DNA of 64,000 bases from positions 1 to 64,000 of the forward strand of contig JBEHYN010000004.1 of assembly GCA_048498155.1 (NCBI GenBank), written 5' to 3'. The notes under the pieces were generated by a model, which saw only the letters and a list, made by a program, of their open reading frames with translations, ran no database searches and was not told the origin of the DNA. The stretch comes from BOG-938 sp048498155 (GTDB lineage Bacteria; Pseudomonadota; Alphaproteobacteria; Caulobacterales; Caulobacteraceae). A program made the translations under genes and the position numbers. Below, one piece after another: positions 51,968 to 60,481 of this stretch (position 1 is its first letter; each line of letters begins with the position of its first letter).

Positions 51968-53261
51968 TCGTCGGCTCAGCGGAGTCGGTCAGGGCCGGCG
52001 CGCCTTGACGCTTGTCGCCCAGACGCAGGATCGGCACGAACAGGAAGGCCGCAGCCGTAAACAGCGCTGAAACCCAGATTAACGGTGGGAGTTGGTTCTT
52101 GAATACGTGCTCGTAAATGTATGAGCCGACAATGTCCGCCCCAGAGGTGGACAGGTTCGCGACCGACATGAGGATGGCGTAGGAAAAGCCTTCTGACTGC
52201 TTGGGGCAGAAATCCGCCGCCAAGGTCAGGGACGCGACATAGGCGATCATCGAGGCCATGCCGGACAGGAAATAGACCAGGGCCGCCGAGACCTTTCCCT
52301 CCAGACCCAGGAAGGCCAGGGTGGCGATGACACCGATGGCGATGGCGGTGTTCAAGGCGGCCTTCGAGGTGAACTTTTGCAGAATCAGACGGTAGAAGAT
52401 GCCGCCGACGATCCAGCCGACCGACGCTATCGAGCCAAGGATGCCGATATAGATCTGCGGAAACTTCAGTTCGTCCGTCAGGTGGTAATAGAGCGGCGTC
52501 CCGAAGCCTGGGCTGAAATGGTATAAAAACAGGAAGACGACGATGGTCCAAAACTTGGGCGATTTGAACGTCTGAGACAGGCCTCCAAGGGTCTTCTTGA
52601 AGCCTTGCACGTTGATCTGGCGCGGCTCGTCCTTGATCAGGATCGCGCCGATGATCACCACCCCCAGGGGCGCGAAGCCGATCATGGCGGCGGCGGCGTG
52701 CAGGGCCGCGACCGGCTGCAGCTTCTGCACCAACAGGCCCCCGATCAGGGACGCCACGATGGCCGCGATATTGTACCAAAGCCACTGCTGGTTGACGAAC
52801 AGGGCGGTGACCCGGAACTTCTGTCCGCTCTCCACCAGCACCGCGCCGCAGACCGTGCTGGAAATCGCCATGCCGTAGGCAGTCAAGAACAGGAACACGA
52901 CCAGTTGGCTCGGCTGCGAGACGGTGGTCACGCCGAAATAGGCCAGGGCGGCTAGACCGTTGGCGAGCAGCAGATAGGCCTTGCGGCGCGAGCCGAAGAT
53001 CGGAAGGAAATCCGATACCATCCCGTAGAGCGGCTTGATGAACCAGGGAAAGGTCAGGGCCGCCAGATAGGTCGTCACCTGGACCGGCGACCAGTGCATG
53101 ACCTGCTTGAGATAGTAGTTCAGCGGCTGGGAGATCATCCCCGCCATTTGGCCCATGCCCTCGGCCACATAGACCAGGGCGAAGAACACCATCAGCCGCT
53201 TGATTTCAGGCCGGTCGGTCGATGACGGGGTCGGCGCGGTCGCGGCGGGGATGTCGGTCAT
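51954..53261 (-). CDS. MFS transporter, folate-biopterin (BT1)-like
   Basis: The protein has 435 residues and 12 predicted helices. The sequence VYVAEGMGQMAGMISQPLNYYLKQV near the N terminus and FLYHFSPGFGTPLYYHLTDELKFPQIYIGIL in the middle resemble the BT1/FBT family (Leishmania and plant folate-biopterin carriers, with bacterial relatives). ALTFPWFIKPLYGMVSDFLPIFGSRRK is also typical. Substrate unknown. Its start lies 192 bp from the divergent membrane-protein gene. Confidence 0.75.
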   Translation of the reverse strand: MTDIPAATAPTPSSTDRPEIKRLMVFFALVYVAEGMGQMAGMISQPLNYYLKQVMHWSPVQVTTYLAALTFPWFIKPLYGMVSDFLPIFGSRRKAYLLLANGLAALAYFGVTTVSQPSQLVVFLFLTAYGMAISSTVCGAVLVESGQKFRVTALFVNQQWLWYNIAAIVASLIGGLLVQKLQPVAALHAAAAMIGFAPLGVVIIGAILIKDEPRQINVQGFKKTLGGLSQTFKSPKFWTIVVFLFLYHFSPGFGTPLYYHLTDELKFPQIYIGILGSIASVGWIVGGIFYRLILQKFTSKAALNTAIAIGVIATLAFLGLEGKVSAALVYFLSGMASMIAYVASLTLAADFCPKQSEGFSYAILMSVANLSTSGADIVGSYIYEHVFKNQLPPLIWVSALFTAAAFLFVPILRLGDKRQGAPALTDSAEPTTREL

Positions 53262-53384
53262 CGCGGTCTGTCCTGAAGCTTCAACGAACCATCCGGTGCG
53301 TCGCCCCTGAGGTCAAACCCTGTCCCCAGCATCGCCGCGACCTTTCGCGGCATGATCAGACTCCAGTTCGTCAGGATTCAGATT

Positions 53385-53401
53385 ACTCTGCTTGACAGAG
53401 T
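53385..53401. promoter_or_regulatory. Operator 1, ACTCTG-N5-CAGAGT
   Basis: This is a 17-bp perfect dyad (6-5-6). A TTGACA (53392-53397) overlaps it and may be the -35 box of the membrane protein/HTH operon. It is one of two matching sites whose centres are 31 bp apart, about three helical turns. It is likely bound by the small HTH protein of the operon. Confidence 0.65.
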
Positions 53402-53415
53402 ATAAAGGTTCGCTC

Positions 53416-53432
53416 ACTCTGCAATTCAGAGC
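53416..53432. promoter_or_regulatory. Operator 2, ACTCTG-N5-CAGAGC
   Basis: This second 17-bp dyad matches operator 1 except for the last base. It ends 21 bases before the start of the membrane-protein gene, probably near the transcription start, so binding should repress. Sites of this spacing suggest two dimers on one DNA face. Confidence 0.6.
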
Positions 53433-53453
53433 AATCTGGACGGGATCAGAACC

Positions 53454-54002
53454 ATGAGCATATCGCGCGAGGAAGCGGCATCGGCGCTGTCGCAGATCGA
53501 CCTAACCACAGAACGCAGCCGCGAGATGAAGGGCTATCGGATCGCCGGGCCGATTCTGATGGCGTGGGGCGTCATCTGGGCGGTCGGCTACTGCGGCATG
53601 GGCGTTTTGCCCCTTAGGCAATGGGCCTGGATGTGGCTGGGACTGGACGTCTTGGGTGTGGCGCTTCAGCTGATTATTGTCCGCCAATTCGGCGGCGCGA
53701 GGAACCGCAGCTGGAAACCGGCCGCCGCCGCTTTTGCGATCATCGCGTTCGTGTTCGTGACGCAGCATTTCTTCCGCGCCTCCTCGCCGGGCCCCTATCT
53801 GATCTATCCTGGGCTGGTGTGCGGCTTCGCCTACATCATGATAGGCCTTTGGCGGATGCCCAGGATGGCCTGGATCGGGGCGGCCATGTTCGCGGCTTCA
53901 TTGGCCGGGATCTATCTGATCCATGAGGGCCTTACCTACTGGATGGCCGCTGTCGGCGGAATCGGCCTGTTCCTGGGCGGACTGTGGCTGAGGAAGGCTT
54001 GA
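53454..54002 (+). CDS. Membrane protein of unknown function, co-transcribed with an HTH regulator
   Basis: The protein has 182 residues. A soluble N-terminal helix (SISREEAASALSQIDLTTERSREM) is followed by six short hydrophobic helices, e.g. GPILMAWGVIWAVGYCGMG, LGLDVLGVALQLIIV, AAAFAIIAFVFVTQHFF and VGGIGLFLGGLWL. I do not know its function. It lies directly before the HTH gene; membrane protein plus small HTH pairs of this kind are common. Its promoter carries two operators. Confidence 0.75.
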   Translation: MSISREEAASALSQIDLTTERSREMKGYRIAGPILMAWGVIWAVGYCGMGVLPLRQWAWMWLGLDVLGVALQLIIVRQFGGARNRSWKPAAAAFAIIAFVFVTQHFFRASSPGPYLIYPGLVCGFAYIMIGLWRMPRMAWIGAAMFAASLAGIYLIHEGLTYWMAAVGGIGLFLGGLWLRKA

Positions 54003-54004
54003 TC

Positions 54005-54310
54005 ATGTCCGGCGACGATCTCATCCACCAGCCCCTGCGGCTAAAGATCATGGCGGCGCTCTATGCCGAGCGTCATGGCGAGCCTCTGGAGTTCTCGCGG
54101 CTCAAAACCATAACCCAGGCCACCGATGGCAACCTCGGCAGTCACCTGACATCCCTGGAAAAGGCGGGCTATCTGGAGATCGCCAAGGATTTTGTCGGAA
54201 AGCGGCCGCGCACCCGGGCCACGGTCACCCCGGCCGGACGGCGGGCCTTCCGTCGGCACGTCGATTATCTGCGGTCGGTCGTAGAGGGGGTCGATACCGC
54301 TGAGCCCTGA
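54005..54310 (+). CDS. Winged-helix transcriptional regulator (HTH_34 type)
   Basis: This 101-residue protein is a single winged helix: HQPLRLKIMAALYAERHGEPLEFSRLKTITQATDGNLGSHLTSLEKAGYLEIAKDFVGKRPRTRA followed by TVTPAGRRAFRRHV. It belongs to the small MarR/ArsR-like group with domain PF13601. The recognition helix is TDGNLGSHLTSLEKAG. It probably represses its own operon through the two ACTCTG dyads. RBS AGGAAG lies inside the upstream gene, 2 bp from its stop. Confidence 0.85.
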   Translation: MSGDDLIHQPLRLKIMAALYAERHGEPLEFSRLKTITQATDGNLGSHLTSLEKAGYLEIAKDFVGKRPRTRATVTPAGRRAFRRHVDYLRSVVEGVDTAEP

Positions 54311-54312
54311 GC

Positions 54313-54460
54313 GCATCAGGCGGTTAAATTGAACCACCCCTTCCTCCGCTCGTTCCCGCGAAAGCGGGAATCCAGGTCTTTCCAGCGAAGCGATTCCTGG
54401 ACAGGACTGGGTCCCCGCTTTCGCGGGGATGAGCGGATTATAGGCTATAGATTCAATTGG
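54313..54460. repeat. Dispersed repeat family B, copy 2
   Basis: Matches copy 1 (30735-30920): GCATCAGGCGGTT, CGTTCCCGCGAAAGCGGGAA, GATTCCTGGACAGGACTGGG, then CCCCGCTTTCGCGGGGATGAGCGG and final GATTCAATTGG. The centre is about 38 bp shorter. It lies between the HTH regulator and the convergent kinase gene, so its CCCCGCTTTCGCGGGG hairpin could act in termination. Confidence 0.7.
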
Positions 54461-54472
54461 TAAGCTGAACGC

Positions 54473-55903
54473 CTAGCCGTTTATGCGGCGCCAGGTGATC
54501 GGGCCCGGATCGCGCGCGAGCTGATCGTCCAGCACGCGGCGGTCCGCATCCGAGGCATCGCCCGCGCGCGCCTCGATCCGCGCGGCCATGACCTGGGGCG
54601 AGGCCTGCAGCCACACCCCGTCGAACGGGACACCGGCGGTGCGGGCCAGATGTTCAGCCGCCTCGCGCTCCTCGGGCCGAAGGAACACCGCGTCCAGCAC
54701 AACCGCCCGGCCCGCTGTCAGAATGAGTCCGGCCTCCCGCAGCATCTGGCCATAGACCTTCTCGCTCTGTCCGGCGCCGTAGGCCTCCATCGGCAAGCGC
54801 TCGGCGGGCGCTCGGCCCCACAGGCGTTTGCGGATCTCGTCGCTGCGCAGAAACACCGCGCCGGGCGGCGCGCCGATCCCGGGCGCCAGGGCGCGGGCCG
54901 AGGTCGATTTGCCCGAGCCGGACAGGCCGCCCACCGCAGTCAACGACACAGCCCCCGGCTCAAGATGACCCAGGGCCGCCGACAGATAGGCGCGCGCATC
55001 ATCCACCTGCCCCATTTGAGCGCTCACGTGGGTTCTCACGCAGGCCCGCACGGACAGGAACAGCGGCAGGGCGGCTAGGCCCTCGAACGGCGACTCTCCA
55101 AAGGTTCGGACAGCTTCGTCCAGATAGCCGTTCAGCACGCGATTGGCGCCCGAGTCTTGGCCGCGATGGATCAGATCCATCAGCAGAAAGGCCAGGTCGT
55201 ACAGCACGTCGATCCGGCTGAGCGCATCGTTGAACTCGATGCAGTCGAAGAGGACGGCGTGAGCATCCTCCGCCAGGATGTTGCCCAGGTGCAGATCGCC
55301 GTGACAGTCGCGCGTCTGGCCTGCCGCCGCGCGGGCGTCGAGCAGGGGCTGCAGGCGTTCAAACTCGGCGTCGGTCCGATCGATCAGGGCCTCCACCGCC
55401 TGGGCGCCCAGATCATGGGCGAGCGCGCGCAGATGCTCGGCGTTGGAACGGATGACATAGCCCAGGCCCGCCCCTGGCTGAATCTGAGCATCCGCATGGA
55501 AGCGCGCGATATCTCGGCCGAGCCCCTCGGCAAAGTCGCCCCGTACGATGTCGGGCCGTTTGCACAGCACCGCCTCCGGATCGAACCGGCGCATCCGCAG
55601 CACCGCTTCCAGTCGCTCTCCCTGCCCATCCAACGCAAGATGGTCGCCCTGGCGCGTGACCCACTGCACCGCCTGATAGATGTCGGGCGCCGTGCGCCGA
55701 TTCAGCTCGAGTTCCCGGCCGATAGCCCAGGCGCGCTGCTCGCGGGTGGAGAAATCGAGATAGCCGAAATTGACCGCCTTCTTCAGCTTGAAGGCGTGCT
55801 CGCCGATCAGGAACACCCGACCGATATGGGTCTCAACCACCCTGTCGGCCTGCGCCGCCAGCCAGGCGGAGACCTGAGCCAAGCCCTCACCTTGCCCCGT
55901 CAT
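54473..55903 (-). CDS. Phosphotransferase-like / AAA kinase fusion protein
   Basis: This 476-residue protein has an aminoglycoside-phosphotransferase-like N-terminal kinase fold (VFLIGEHAFKLKKAVNFGYLDFS, catalytic RDCHGDLHLGNIL, then DCIEFNDALSRIDVLYDLAFL). The C-terminal P-loop domain (GGLSGSGKSTSARALAPGIG, AGRAVVLDAVFLRPEEREAAE) resembles zeta-toxin or gluconate-kinase-like ATPases. This pair is a known bacterial protein type, with unknown substrate. ATG 55903 lies within an inverted-repeat element, so the start may have changed in evolution. Confidence 0.85.
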   Translation of the reverse strand: MTGQGEGLAQVSAWLAAQADRVVETHIGRVFLIGEHAFKLKKAVNFGYLDFSTREQRAWAIGRELELNRRTAPDIYQAVQWVTRQGDHLALDGQGERLEAVLRMRRFDPEAVLCKRPDIVRGDFAEGLGRDIARFHADAQIQPGAGLGYVIRSNAEHLRALAHDLGAQAVEALIDRTDAEFERLQPLLDARAAAGQTRDCHGDLHLGNILAEDAHAVLFDCIEFNDALSRIDVLYDLAFLLMDLIHRGQDSGANRVLNGYLDEAVRTFGESPFEGLAALPLFLSVRACVRTHVSAQMGQVDDARAYLSAALGHLEPGAVSLTAVGGLSGSGKSTSARALAPGIGAPPGAVFLRSDEIRKRLWGRAPAERLPMEAYGAGQSEKVYGQMLREAGLILTAGRAVVLDAVFLRPEEREAAEHLARTAGVPFDGVWLQASPQVMAARIEARAGDASDADRRVLDDQLARDPGPITWRRING

Positions 55904-56001
55904 CCTCGGAAACGGCGCAGCCGTTGTCCGGGGACCCAGCAGCTCCAGGCGTTCCGCTTGCTGGGTCCCCGGGCTCGCCGTTCCGGCGCCCCGAGGATGA
56001 C
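55899..56001. repeat. 103-bp inverted-repeat element at a gene start
   Basis: The ends are GTCATCCTCGG and CCGAGGATGAC. A strong inner hairpin CCGGGGACCCAGCA/TGCTGGGTCCCCGG lies in the centre. The left end supplies the ATG (55903) of the phosphotransferase-kinase gene. Such GTCATCC-type hairpins are common intergenic elements in this group. Confidence 0.6.
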
Positions 56002-56012
56002 AAACCAGAAAT

Positions 56013-56687
56013 TCAAGGGAACAACCGGCTCACGGTCCAGCCGGAGCCTTCGCGGCGAAAGGCTAGACGCTCGTGCAGGCGGAAGGGCCGGTCGCGCCAA
56101 AACTCCATGTGCGTCGGCTGGATGCGATAGCCGGTCCAGTGCGGCGGACGCGGCACGGGGCCCAGGCCGAACTTAAGCGCAGCGGCCGCGACGTTCTTTT
56201 CCAAAGTGTGGCGCTCCGCCATGGGTTGCGACTGGTCCGAGGCCCAGGCGCCGATCTGGCTGGAACGGGCGCGGCTAGCGAAATAGGCGTCCGCTTCATC
56301 CGCGCTCACCTGTTCGACCGGCCCGCGCGCACGAACCTGCCGCCGCAGGGACTTCCAATGAAACAGCAGGGCGGCCTTAGGATTGGCGGCCAGTTGCAGG
56401 CCCTTGGCGCTATGGCCGTTGGTGTAGAAAACGAAGCCGTTCTGATCGACGTCCTTTAGCAGGACCATGCGCACGTCCGGCAGGCCCTCGGAGTCCACCG
56501 TCGCCACGGCGACGGCGTTGGGGTCGTTTGGCTCGCGTTCGCGCGCCTCGGCCAGCCAGGCCTCGAACAGTGCGATGGGATCGCCGATGTCAGGCAAGCT
56601 TTCCCTGGCTGCCGCGGCTTCCATCTGATGTTCCAGATAGTCCGCTTCGCTGGGGCTTTTCGGAATCAAGTCGTCGGGCCGGCTCAT
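56013..56687 (-). CDS. pdxH: Pyridoxamine 5'-phosphate oxidase
   Basis: PdxH uses FMN and oxygen to turn PNP or PMP into pyridoxal phosphate. Sequence shows PDVRMVLLKDVDQNGFVFYTNGHSAKGLQL, AALLFHWKSLRRQVRARGPVEQVS, SRARSSQIGAWASDQSQPM and the C-terminal signature EFWRDRPFRLHERLAFRRE ending SRLFP. At 224 residues it is normal. The start codon ATG 56687 is divergent from the next gene. Confidence 0.95.
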   Translation of the reverse strand: MSRPDDLIPKSPSEADYLEHQMEAAAARESLPDIGDPIALFEAWLAEAREREPNDPNAVAVATVDSEGLPDVRMVLLKDVDQNGFVFYTNGHSAKGLQLAANPKAALLFHWKSLRRQVRARGPVEQVSADEADAYFASRARSSQIGAWASDQSQPMAERHTLEKNVAAAALKFGLGPVPRPPHWTGYRIQPTHMEFWRDRPFRLHERLAFRREGSGWTVSRLFP

Positions 56688-56769
56688 GGCCTCTTATAGC
56701 CGAGCATATCGGCCCACGCGAACGGGGCTTAACCAGACCTTGACCATCGCCGTGGCTGATGGACGGCCG

Positions 56770-57501
56770 ATGACTAAGCCAAGCGCCGATCGGGCCGACA
56801 TCAAAACGGCCGCCCAGGCCCGCGCACTGCTGCGCGTGGCCTCAGACGCCGCGCCCGAGGCCGTGCGCTCGGCGTTCCGCCGCGCGGCCAAGGCGGCCCA
56901 CCCGGATCGCGGCGGCGATCCCGCCGAGTTCCGCCGCGTGTTGGACGCCTATCGCCTGCTCAGCGCCAAAGCTCCGAGCGCAAGCCGGTCAGAACCGGTC
57001 GCCGAACCGCCCCCGCCTCAAGCGGACAAGGCGCAATATCCAGTGCTTCGGATCAGCGTCGCGGAGGCCTTCCTGGGCGTGACCAAGACCGTGCGCCTAG
57101 CGGGTGGACGTCAGGGCAAGGTCAAGCTGCCGCCGGGGCTGCGCTCGGGCGACATCGCCCGCTTCGCGGCGGGCGGGGAGGAGCGCATCACTGTATCCAT
57201 CGCGCCCGAACCCGGCGTGGAGGTGCACGGCGACGATCTGTGGCTGACCGTGCCGGTCAATGAGGCGTTTCTGAAGGCCGGCGGGCGATTGGAGGTGACC
57301 ACGCCCTTCGGTCGTCGCAGCCTGTGGATTTCGCGCAGCTCCGCCAGCCGAGGCCTGTTCCGCGCGCCCGGCGAAGGCCTGCCTGCCACTGAGACCCGTC
57401 CGCGCGGACACCTGTACCTGCGGCTGCAGCACGATCCCGGTCTGGCCGACACCCCGGCCAAGTCGCTCCTGCGCCGCTTCGCCGCGTCGTGGGCGGCGTG
57501 A
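56770..57501 (+). CDS. J-domain protein with one DnaJ C-terminal domain
   Basis: This 243-residue protein starts with a J-like domain (TAAQARALLRVASDAAPEAVRSAFRRAAKAAHPDRGG, HPD present), then a proline-rich linker (EPVAEPPPPQADKAQ), then a DnaJ C-terminal beta domain (LRISVAEAFLGVTKTVRLAGGRQGKVKLPPGLRSG; GDDLWLTVPVNEAFLKAGGRLEVTTPFG). No zinc finger. It is a truncated relative of CbpA and should act with DnaK. The ATG at 56770 was preferred; an upstream GTG (56752) gives a few more residues. Confidence 0.85.
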   Translation: MTKPSADRADIKTAAQARALLRVASDAAPEAVRSAFRRAAKAAHPDRGGDPAEFRRVLDAYRLLSAKAPSASRSEPVAEPPPPQADKAQYPVLRISVAEAFLGVTKTVRLAGGRQGKVKLPPGLRSGDIARFAAGGEERITVSIAPEPGVEVHGDDLWLTVPVNEAFLKAGGRLEVTTPFGRRSLWISRSSASRGLFRAPGEGLPATETRPRGHLYLRLQHDPGLADTPAKSLLRRFAASWAA

Positions 57502-57549
57502 AGGGCTGGGGATTTGTGAGCCGCACGGCTTTGCTCTAAACCCCAGGCC

Positions 57550-58677
57550 ATGTCCTACAACAGCTTTGGCCATCTGCTGCGCGTAACGACCTGGGGCGAA
57601 AGCCACGGACCGGCGCTCGGCTGCGTGGTCGATGGTTGTCCGCCGGGCCTGCCGTTGGTCGCCGAGGACATCCAAGTCTGGCTCGACAAGCGCAAGCCGG
57701 GAACCTCCAAGTTCGTCACCCAGCGGCAAGAGCCCGACCAGGTGCGCATTCTGTCCGGCGTATTCGAGGACGCGCGAACCCAAGGGCAGGTGACCACTGG
57801 AACCCCGATCTGCCTGATGATCGAGAACGTGGACCAGCGCTCAAAAGACTACGGCGACATCGCCCAGTCTTTCCGCCCTGGCCATGCCGACTTCACCTAT
57901 TACTCAAAGTACGGCGTGCGCGATTATCGCGGCGGCGGGCGGTCCTCCGCGCGCGAGACTGCCGCGCGGGTAGCCGCCGGCGCCATTGCCCGCAAGATTC
58001 TCGGCGCGGAAGTGACCGTTCGCGCGGCCCTGGTGCAGGTGGGCAAGGTCAAGATCGACCGCGCCCGCTGGGACTGGTCCCAAACCACGCAAAACCCCTT
58101 CTGGTGTCCGGACGCCGAAACCGTCCCGGTGTGGGAGGAATACCTGGGCGACATTCGCAAGGCCGGCTCCTCGGTCGGCGCGGTGGTCGAGGTGGAAGCG
58201 ACAGGCGCGCCCGCCGGCTGGGGAGCTCCGATCTACGCCAAGTTGGACGCGGAACTGGCAGCGGGCCTCATGTCGATCAACGCGGCCAAGGGCGTGGAGA
58301 TCGGCGCGGGCTTCGGCTCGGCTGAACTGTCCGGCGAAGACAACGCCGACGAAATGCGTATGGGCGCGGACGGTCAGGTTGAATTTCTGTCCAACCACGC
58401 GGGCGGCATACTGGGCGGCATCACCACCGGCCAGCCGGTGACCGCGCGCGTGGCGTTCAAGCCCACGTCTTCCATCCTCACGCCGCGACAGTCGATTGAT
58501 GAGGCGGGCCAGCAGATCGAGGTGCGCACCACCGGCCGTCACGACCCCTGCGTAGCCCTGCGCGCCGCGCCCGTGGTGGAAGCCATGACCGCCCTGGTCC
58601 TGGCCGACGCGATGCTGATGCACCGCGCCCAAACCGGCGGCGGGGCCTTTAAGCCGGGCGGACGGGGTCGCAGCTAG
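57550..58677 (+). CDS. aroC: Chorismate synthase
   Basis: It converts EPSP to chorismate using reduced FMN, the last common step of aromatic biosynthesis. Typical motifs: SYNSFGHLLRVTTWGESHGPALGCVVDGCPPGLPL, FRPGHADFTYYSKYGVRDYRGGGRSSARETAARVAAGAIA and RHDPCVALRAAPVVEAMTALVLAD. It has 375 residues. Convergent with the queuosine genes by 4-base overlap. Confidence 0.97.
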   Translation: MSYNSFGHLLRVTTWGESHGPALGCVVDGCPPGLPLVAEDIQVWLDKRKPGTSKFVTQRQEPDQVRILSGVFEDARTQGQVTTGTPICLMIENVDQRSKDYGDIAQSFRPGHADFTYYSKYGVRDYRGGGRSSARETAARVAAGAIARKILGAEVTVRAALVQVGKVKIDRARWDWSQTTQNPFWCPDAETVPVWEEYLGDIRKAGSSVGAVVEVEATGAPAGWGAPIYAKLDAELAAGLMSINAAKGVEIGAGFGSAELSGEDNADEMRMGADGQVEFLSNHAGGILGGITTGQPVTARVAFKPTSSILTPRQSIDEAGQQIEVRTTGRHDPCVALRAAPVVEAMTALVLADAMLMHRAQTGGGAFKPGGRGRS

Positions 58678-59045
58678 AGTTTCAGCGTGCAGCTCTCGCC
58701 GATCGTGGGGCGTGAAACCACCACGCGCGACAGGCCGGGATAGAGCGGTTTCAGACGCTCGGCGAAATACAGGCAGAGATTTTCCAGCGTCGGGCTAGAC
58801 AGCCCGGGCTTCTCATTGAGCATGCCGTGATCCAGCTCCGCCGCCAGGGACCGCAAGGCGCCGTCTAGGGCGCCGAGGTCCGTCACCCACCCGACTTCGC
58901 CCTGAGCCTGTCCACGCACGGAGGCTTCCACGCGAAAGGAATGGCCGTGCAGCCGTCGATAGCGGCTGTCCGGCGGGCCTTCGGCCAGGGCATGGGCGGC
59001 GTCGAACTGGGCCGCCTTGGTGATTTCAAAAACAGGTTCGTCCAT
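58674..59045 (-). CDS. queD: 6-carboxytetrahydropterin synthase (QueD-type)
   Basis: This 123-residue protein of the PTPS fold has zinc ligands His in FDAAHAL and HGH in RRLHGHSF, and the conserved GWVTDLGALDGAL and LDHGMLNE segments, ending in IGESCTLKL. Its operon position after queC and queE supports the role in preQ0 synthesis from dihydroneopterin triphosphate. The residue aligned with the catalytic Cys27 of E. coli QueD (KCGRLHGH) is Tyr here (RYRRLHGH). ATG 59045 gives a normal length. Confidence 0.88.
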   Translation of the reverse strand: MDEPVFEITKAAQFDAAHALAEGPPDSRYRRLHGHSFRVEASVRGQAQGEVGWVTDLGALDGALRSLAAELDHGMLNEKPGLSSPTLENLCLYFAERLKPLYPGLSRVVVSRPTIGESCTLKL

Positions 59046-59065
59046 GAGGTCCGGCCCGAAAAGGC

Positions 59066-59698
59066 TCAGGCGATGCCGAGGTATTTGTGCGTTTGCACGC
59101 TTAAACGCCAGCGAGGGTGGGCAAGGCAATAGGCGATCGCCGCTTGGGTGTTGGCTTGGCGCGCCGGACCGTCCATCGGCTGGAGGTAGAAACGCTCGAA
59201 ATCCAGGTCCAAAAAGCGCGCCGGATCGACCCCGGACTGGGGAAACACCAGCTTCAGCTCCTGGCCCTTGGTCTGGACCAGGGGCGCGTCGGCCTTGGGA
59301 CTGACGCACAGCCAGTCTATCCCGGCGGGCGCGGGCAGGGTTCCGTTGGTCTCCACCGCGATGAAAAAGCCCGTACCCTGCAAGGCGTCAATCAATGGCT
59401 CGTCGAGCTGAAGCAGGGGCTCGCCGCCGGTGAGCACTACCATCCGTCCGTCTTGGCCTGGACCCCAGGCGGCGGCCACGGCGGCGGCCAAGCCCTCGGC
59501 GGTGTCGAACTTGCCGCCGCCCTCGCCGTCAGTCCCCACGAAATCAGTGTCGCAGAAATCGCAGACCGCCAGGGCGCGGTCGCTTTCGCGGCCGGACCAC
59601 AGGTTACAACCGGCAAAGCGGCAGAACACCGCCGGACGACCCGCCTGCCCGCCCTCGCCCTGCAGGGTGAGAAAGATTTCCTTGATGGCGTATGTCAC
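59066..59698 (-). CDS. queE: 7-carboxy-7-deazaguanine synthase QueE
   Basis: This radical-SAM enzyme makes CDG from 6-carboxytetrahydropterin. The 210-residue protein starts TYAIKEIFLTLQGEGGQAGRPAVFCRFAGC. Its cluster motif is C-x14-C-x2-C (GCNLWSGRE...AVCDFCDTDF). GTG 59698 overlaps the queC stop as GTGA, so translation is coupled. It would hand its product to QueC. Confidence 0.93.
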   Translation of the reverse strand: MTYAIKEIFLTLQGEGGQAGRPAVFCRFAGCNLWSGRESDRALAVCDFCDTDFVGTDGEGGGKFDTAEGLAAAVAAAWGPGQDGRMVVLTGGEPLLQLDEPLIDALQGTGFFIAVETNGTLPAPAGIDWLCVSPKADAPLVQTKGQELKLVFPQSGVDPARFLDLDFERFYLQPMDGPARQANTQAAIAYCLAHPRWRLSVQTHKYLGIA

Positions 59699-60435
59699 GG
59701 GACTGCGTCCAGCGCCGGGCGATCGGCCGCGTTCCAGTCCTGATAGCCGCCTTGGCGCAGCTCGCACGCCGGACAGGTTCCACAGCCGTAACCCCAAGCG
59801 TGGCGCACCGCTCGCTCGCCGAGGTAACAGGTGTGGCTGTGCTCAAGGATCAGTTCGATCAGGGGCTCGCCGCCCAACCCCTTGGCCAGGGCCCAAGTGT
59901 CGGCCTTGGTCAGCCACATCAGCGGGGTCTGCAGAGCGAAATGGCGCTCCATGCCCAGATTCAGCGCCTGCAGCAGGGCGTCCAGGGTCTCGCGGCGGCA
60001 GTCCGGATAGCCGGAATAGTCGGTCTCGCACATGCCGCCCACCAGGGCCGGCAAGCCGCGCCGGTCGGCCAGGGCGGCGGCGTAGACGAAGAACACCAGA
60101 TTGCGGCCCGGCACGAAGGTCGAAGGCAGGCCGCGCTCAGTCATCTCGATGGCGCGGTGGGCGGTCAGGGCCGATTCCGCCACCGCACCGAAGCCGCGCA
60201 GGTCCAGTCGATGATCGGGGCCCAGGCGCGCGGCCCATTCAGGAAAGCGGGCGATCAGTTCCTCCCGAACCTTTTCGCGGGCGACCATCTCCACCCCATG
60301 ACGCTGGCCGTAGTCGAAGCCCACCGTCTCGACCCAGGCATGGCGCTCAAGCGCCCAGGCCAGGCAGACGGTGGAGTCCTGACCGCCTGAAAACAGCACC
60401 AGCGCGGCTTCCCCTGGCGAAGGAATGATCGACAT
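59695..60435 (-). CDS. queC: 7-cyano-7-deazaguanine synthase QueC
   Basis: This ATP-dependent enzyme converts CDG and ammonia to preQ0. The PP-loop is LFSGGQDSTVCLAWAL, with FVPGRNLVFFVYAAALADRRG and a C-terminal zinc site CYLGERAVRHAWGYGCGTCPAC. The length from ATG 60435 is about 246 residues. It heads a queC-queE-queD operon. Confidence 0.96.
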   Translation of the reverse strand: MSIIPSPGEAALVLFSGGQDSTVCLAWALERHAWVETVGFDYGQRHGVEMVAREKVREELIARFPEWAARLGPDHRLDLRGFGAVAESALTAHRAIEMTERGLPSTFVPGRNLVFFVYAAALADRRGLPALVGGMCETDYSGYPDCRRETLDALLQALNLGMERHFALQTPLMWLTKADTWALAKGLGGEPLIELILEHSHTCYLGERAVRHAWGYGCGTCPACELRQGGYQDWNAADRPALDAVP

Positions 60436-60481
60436 GCGAATTTTTGCCTGCCCTGGGGCCGGGACGGATCGGGAGCCGACC

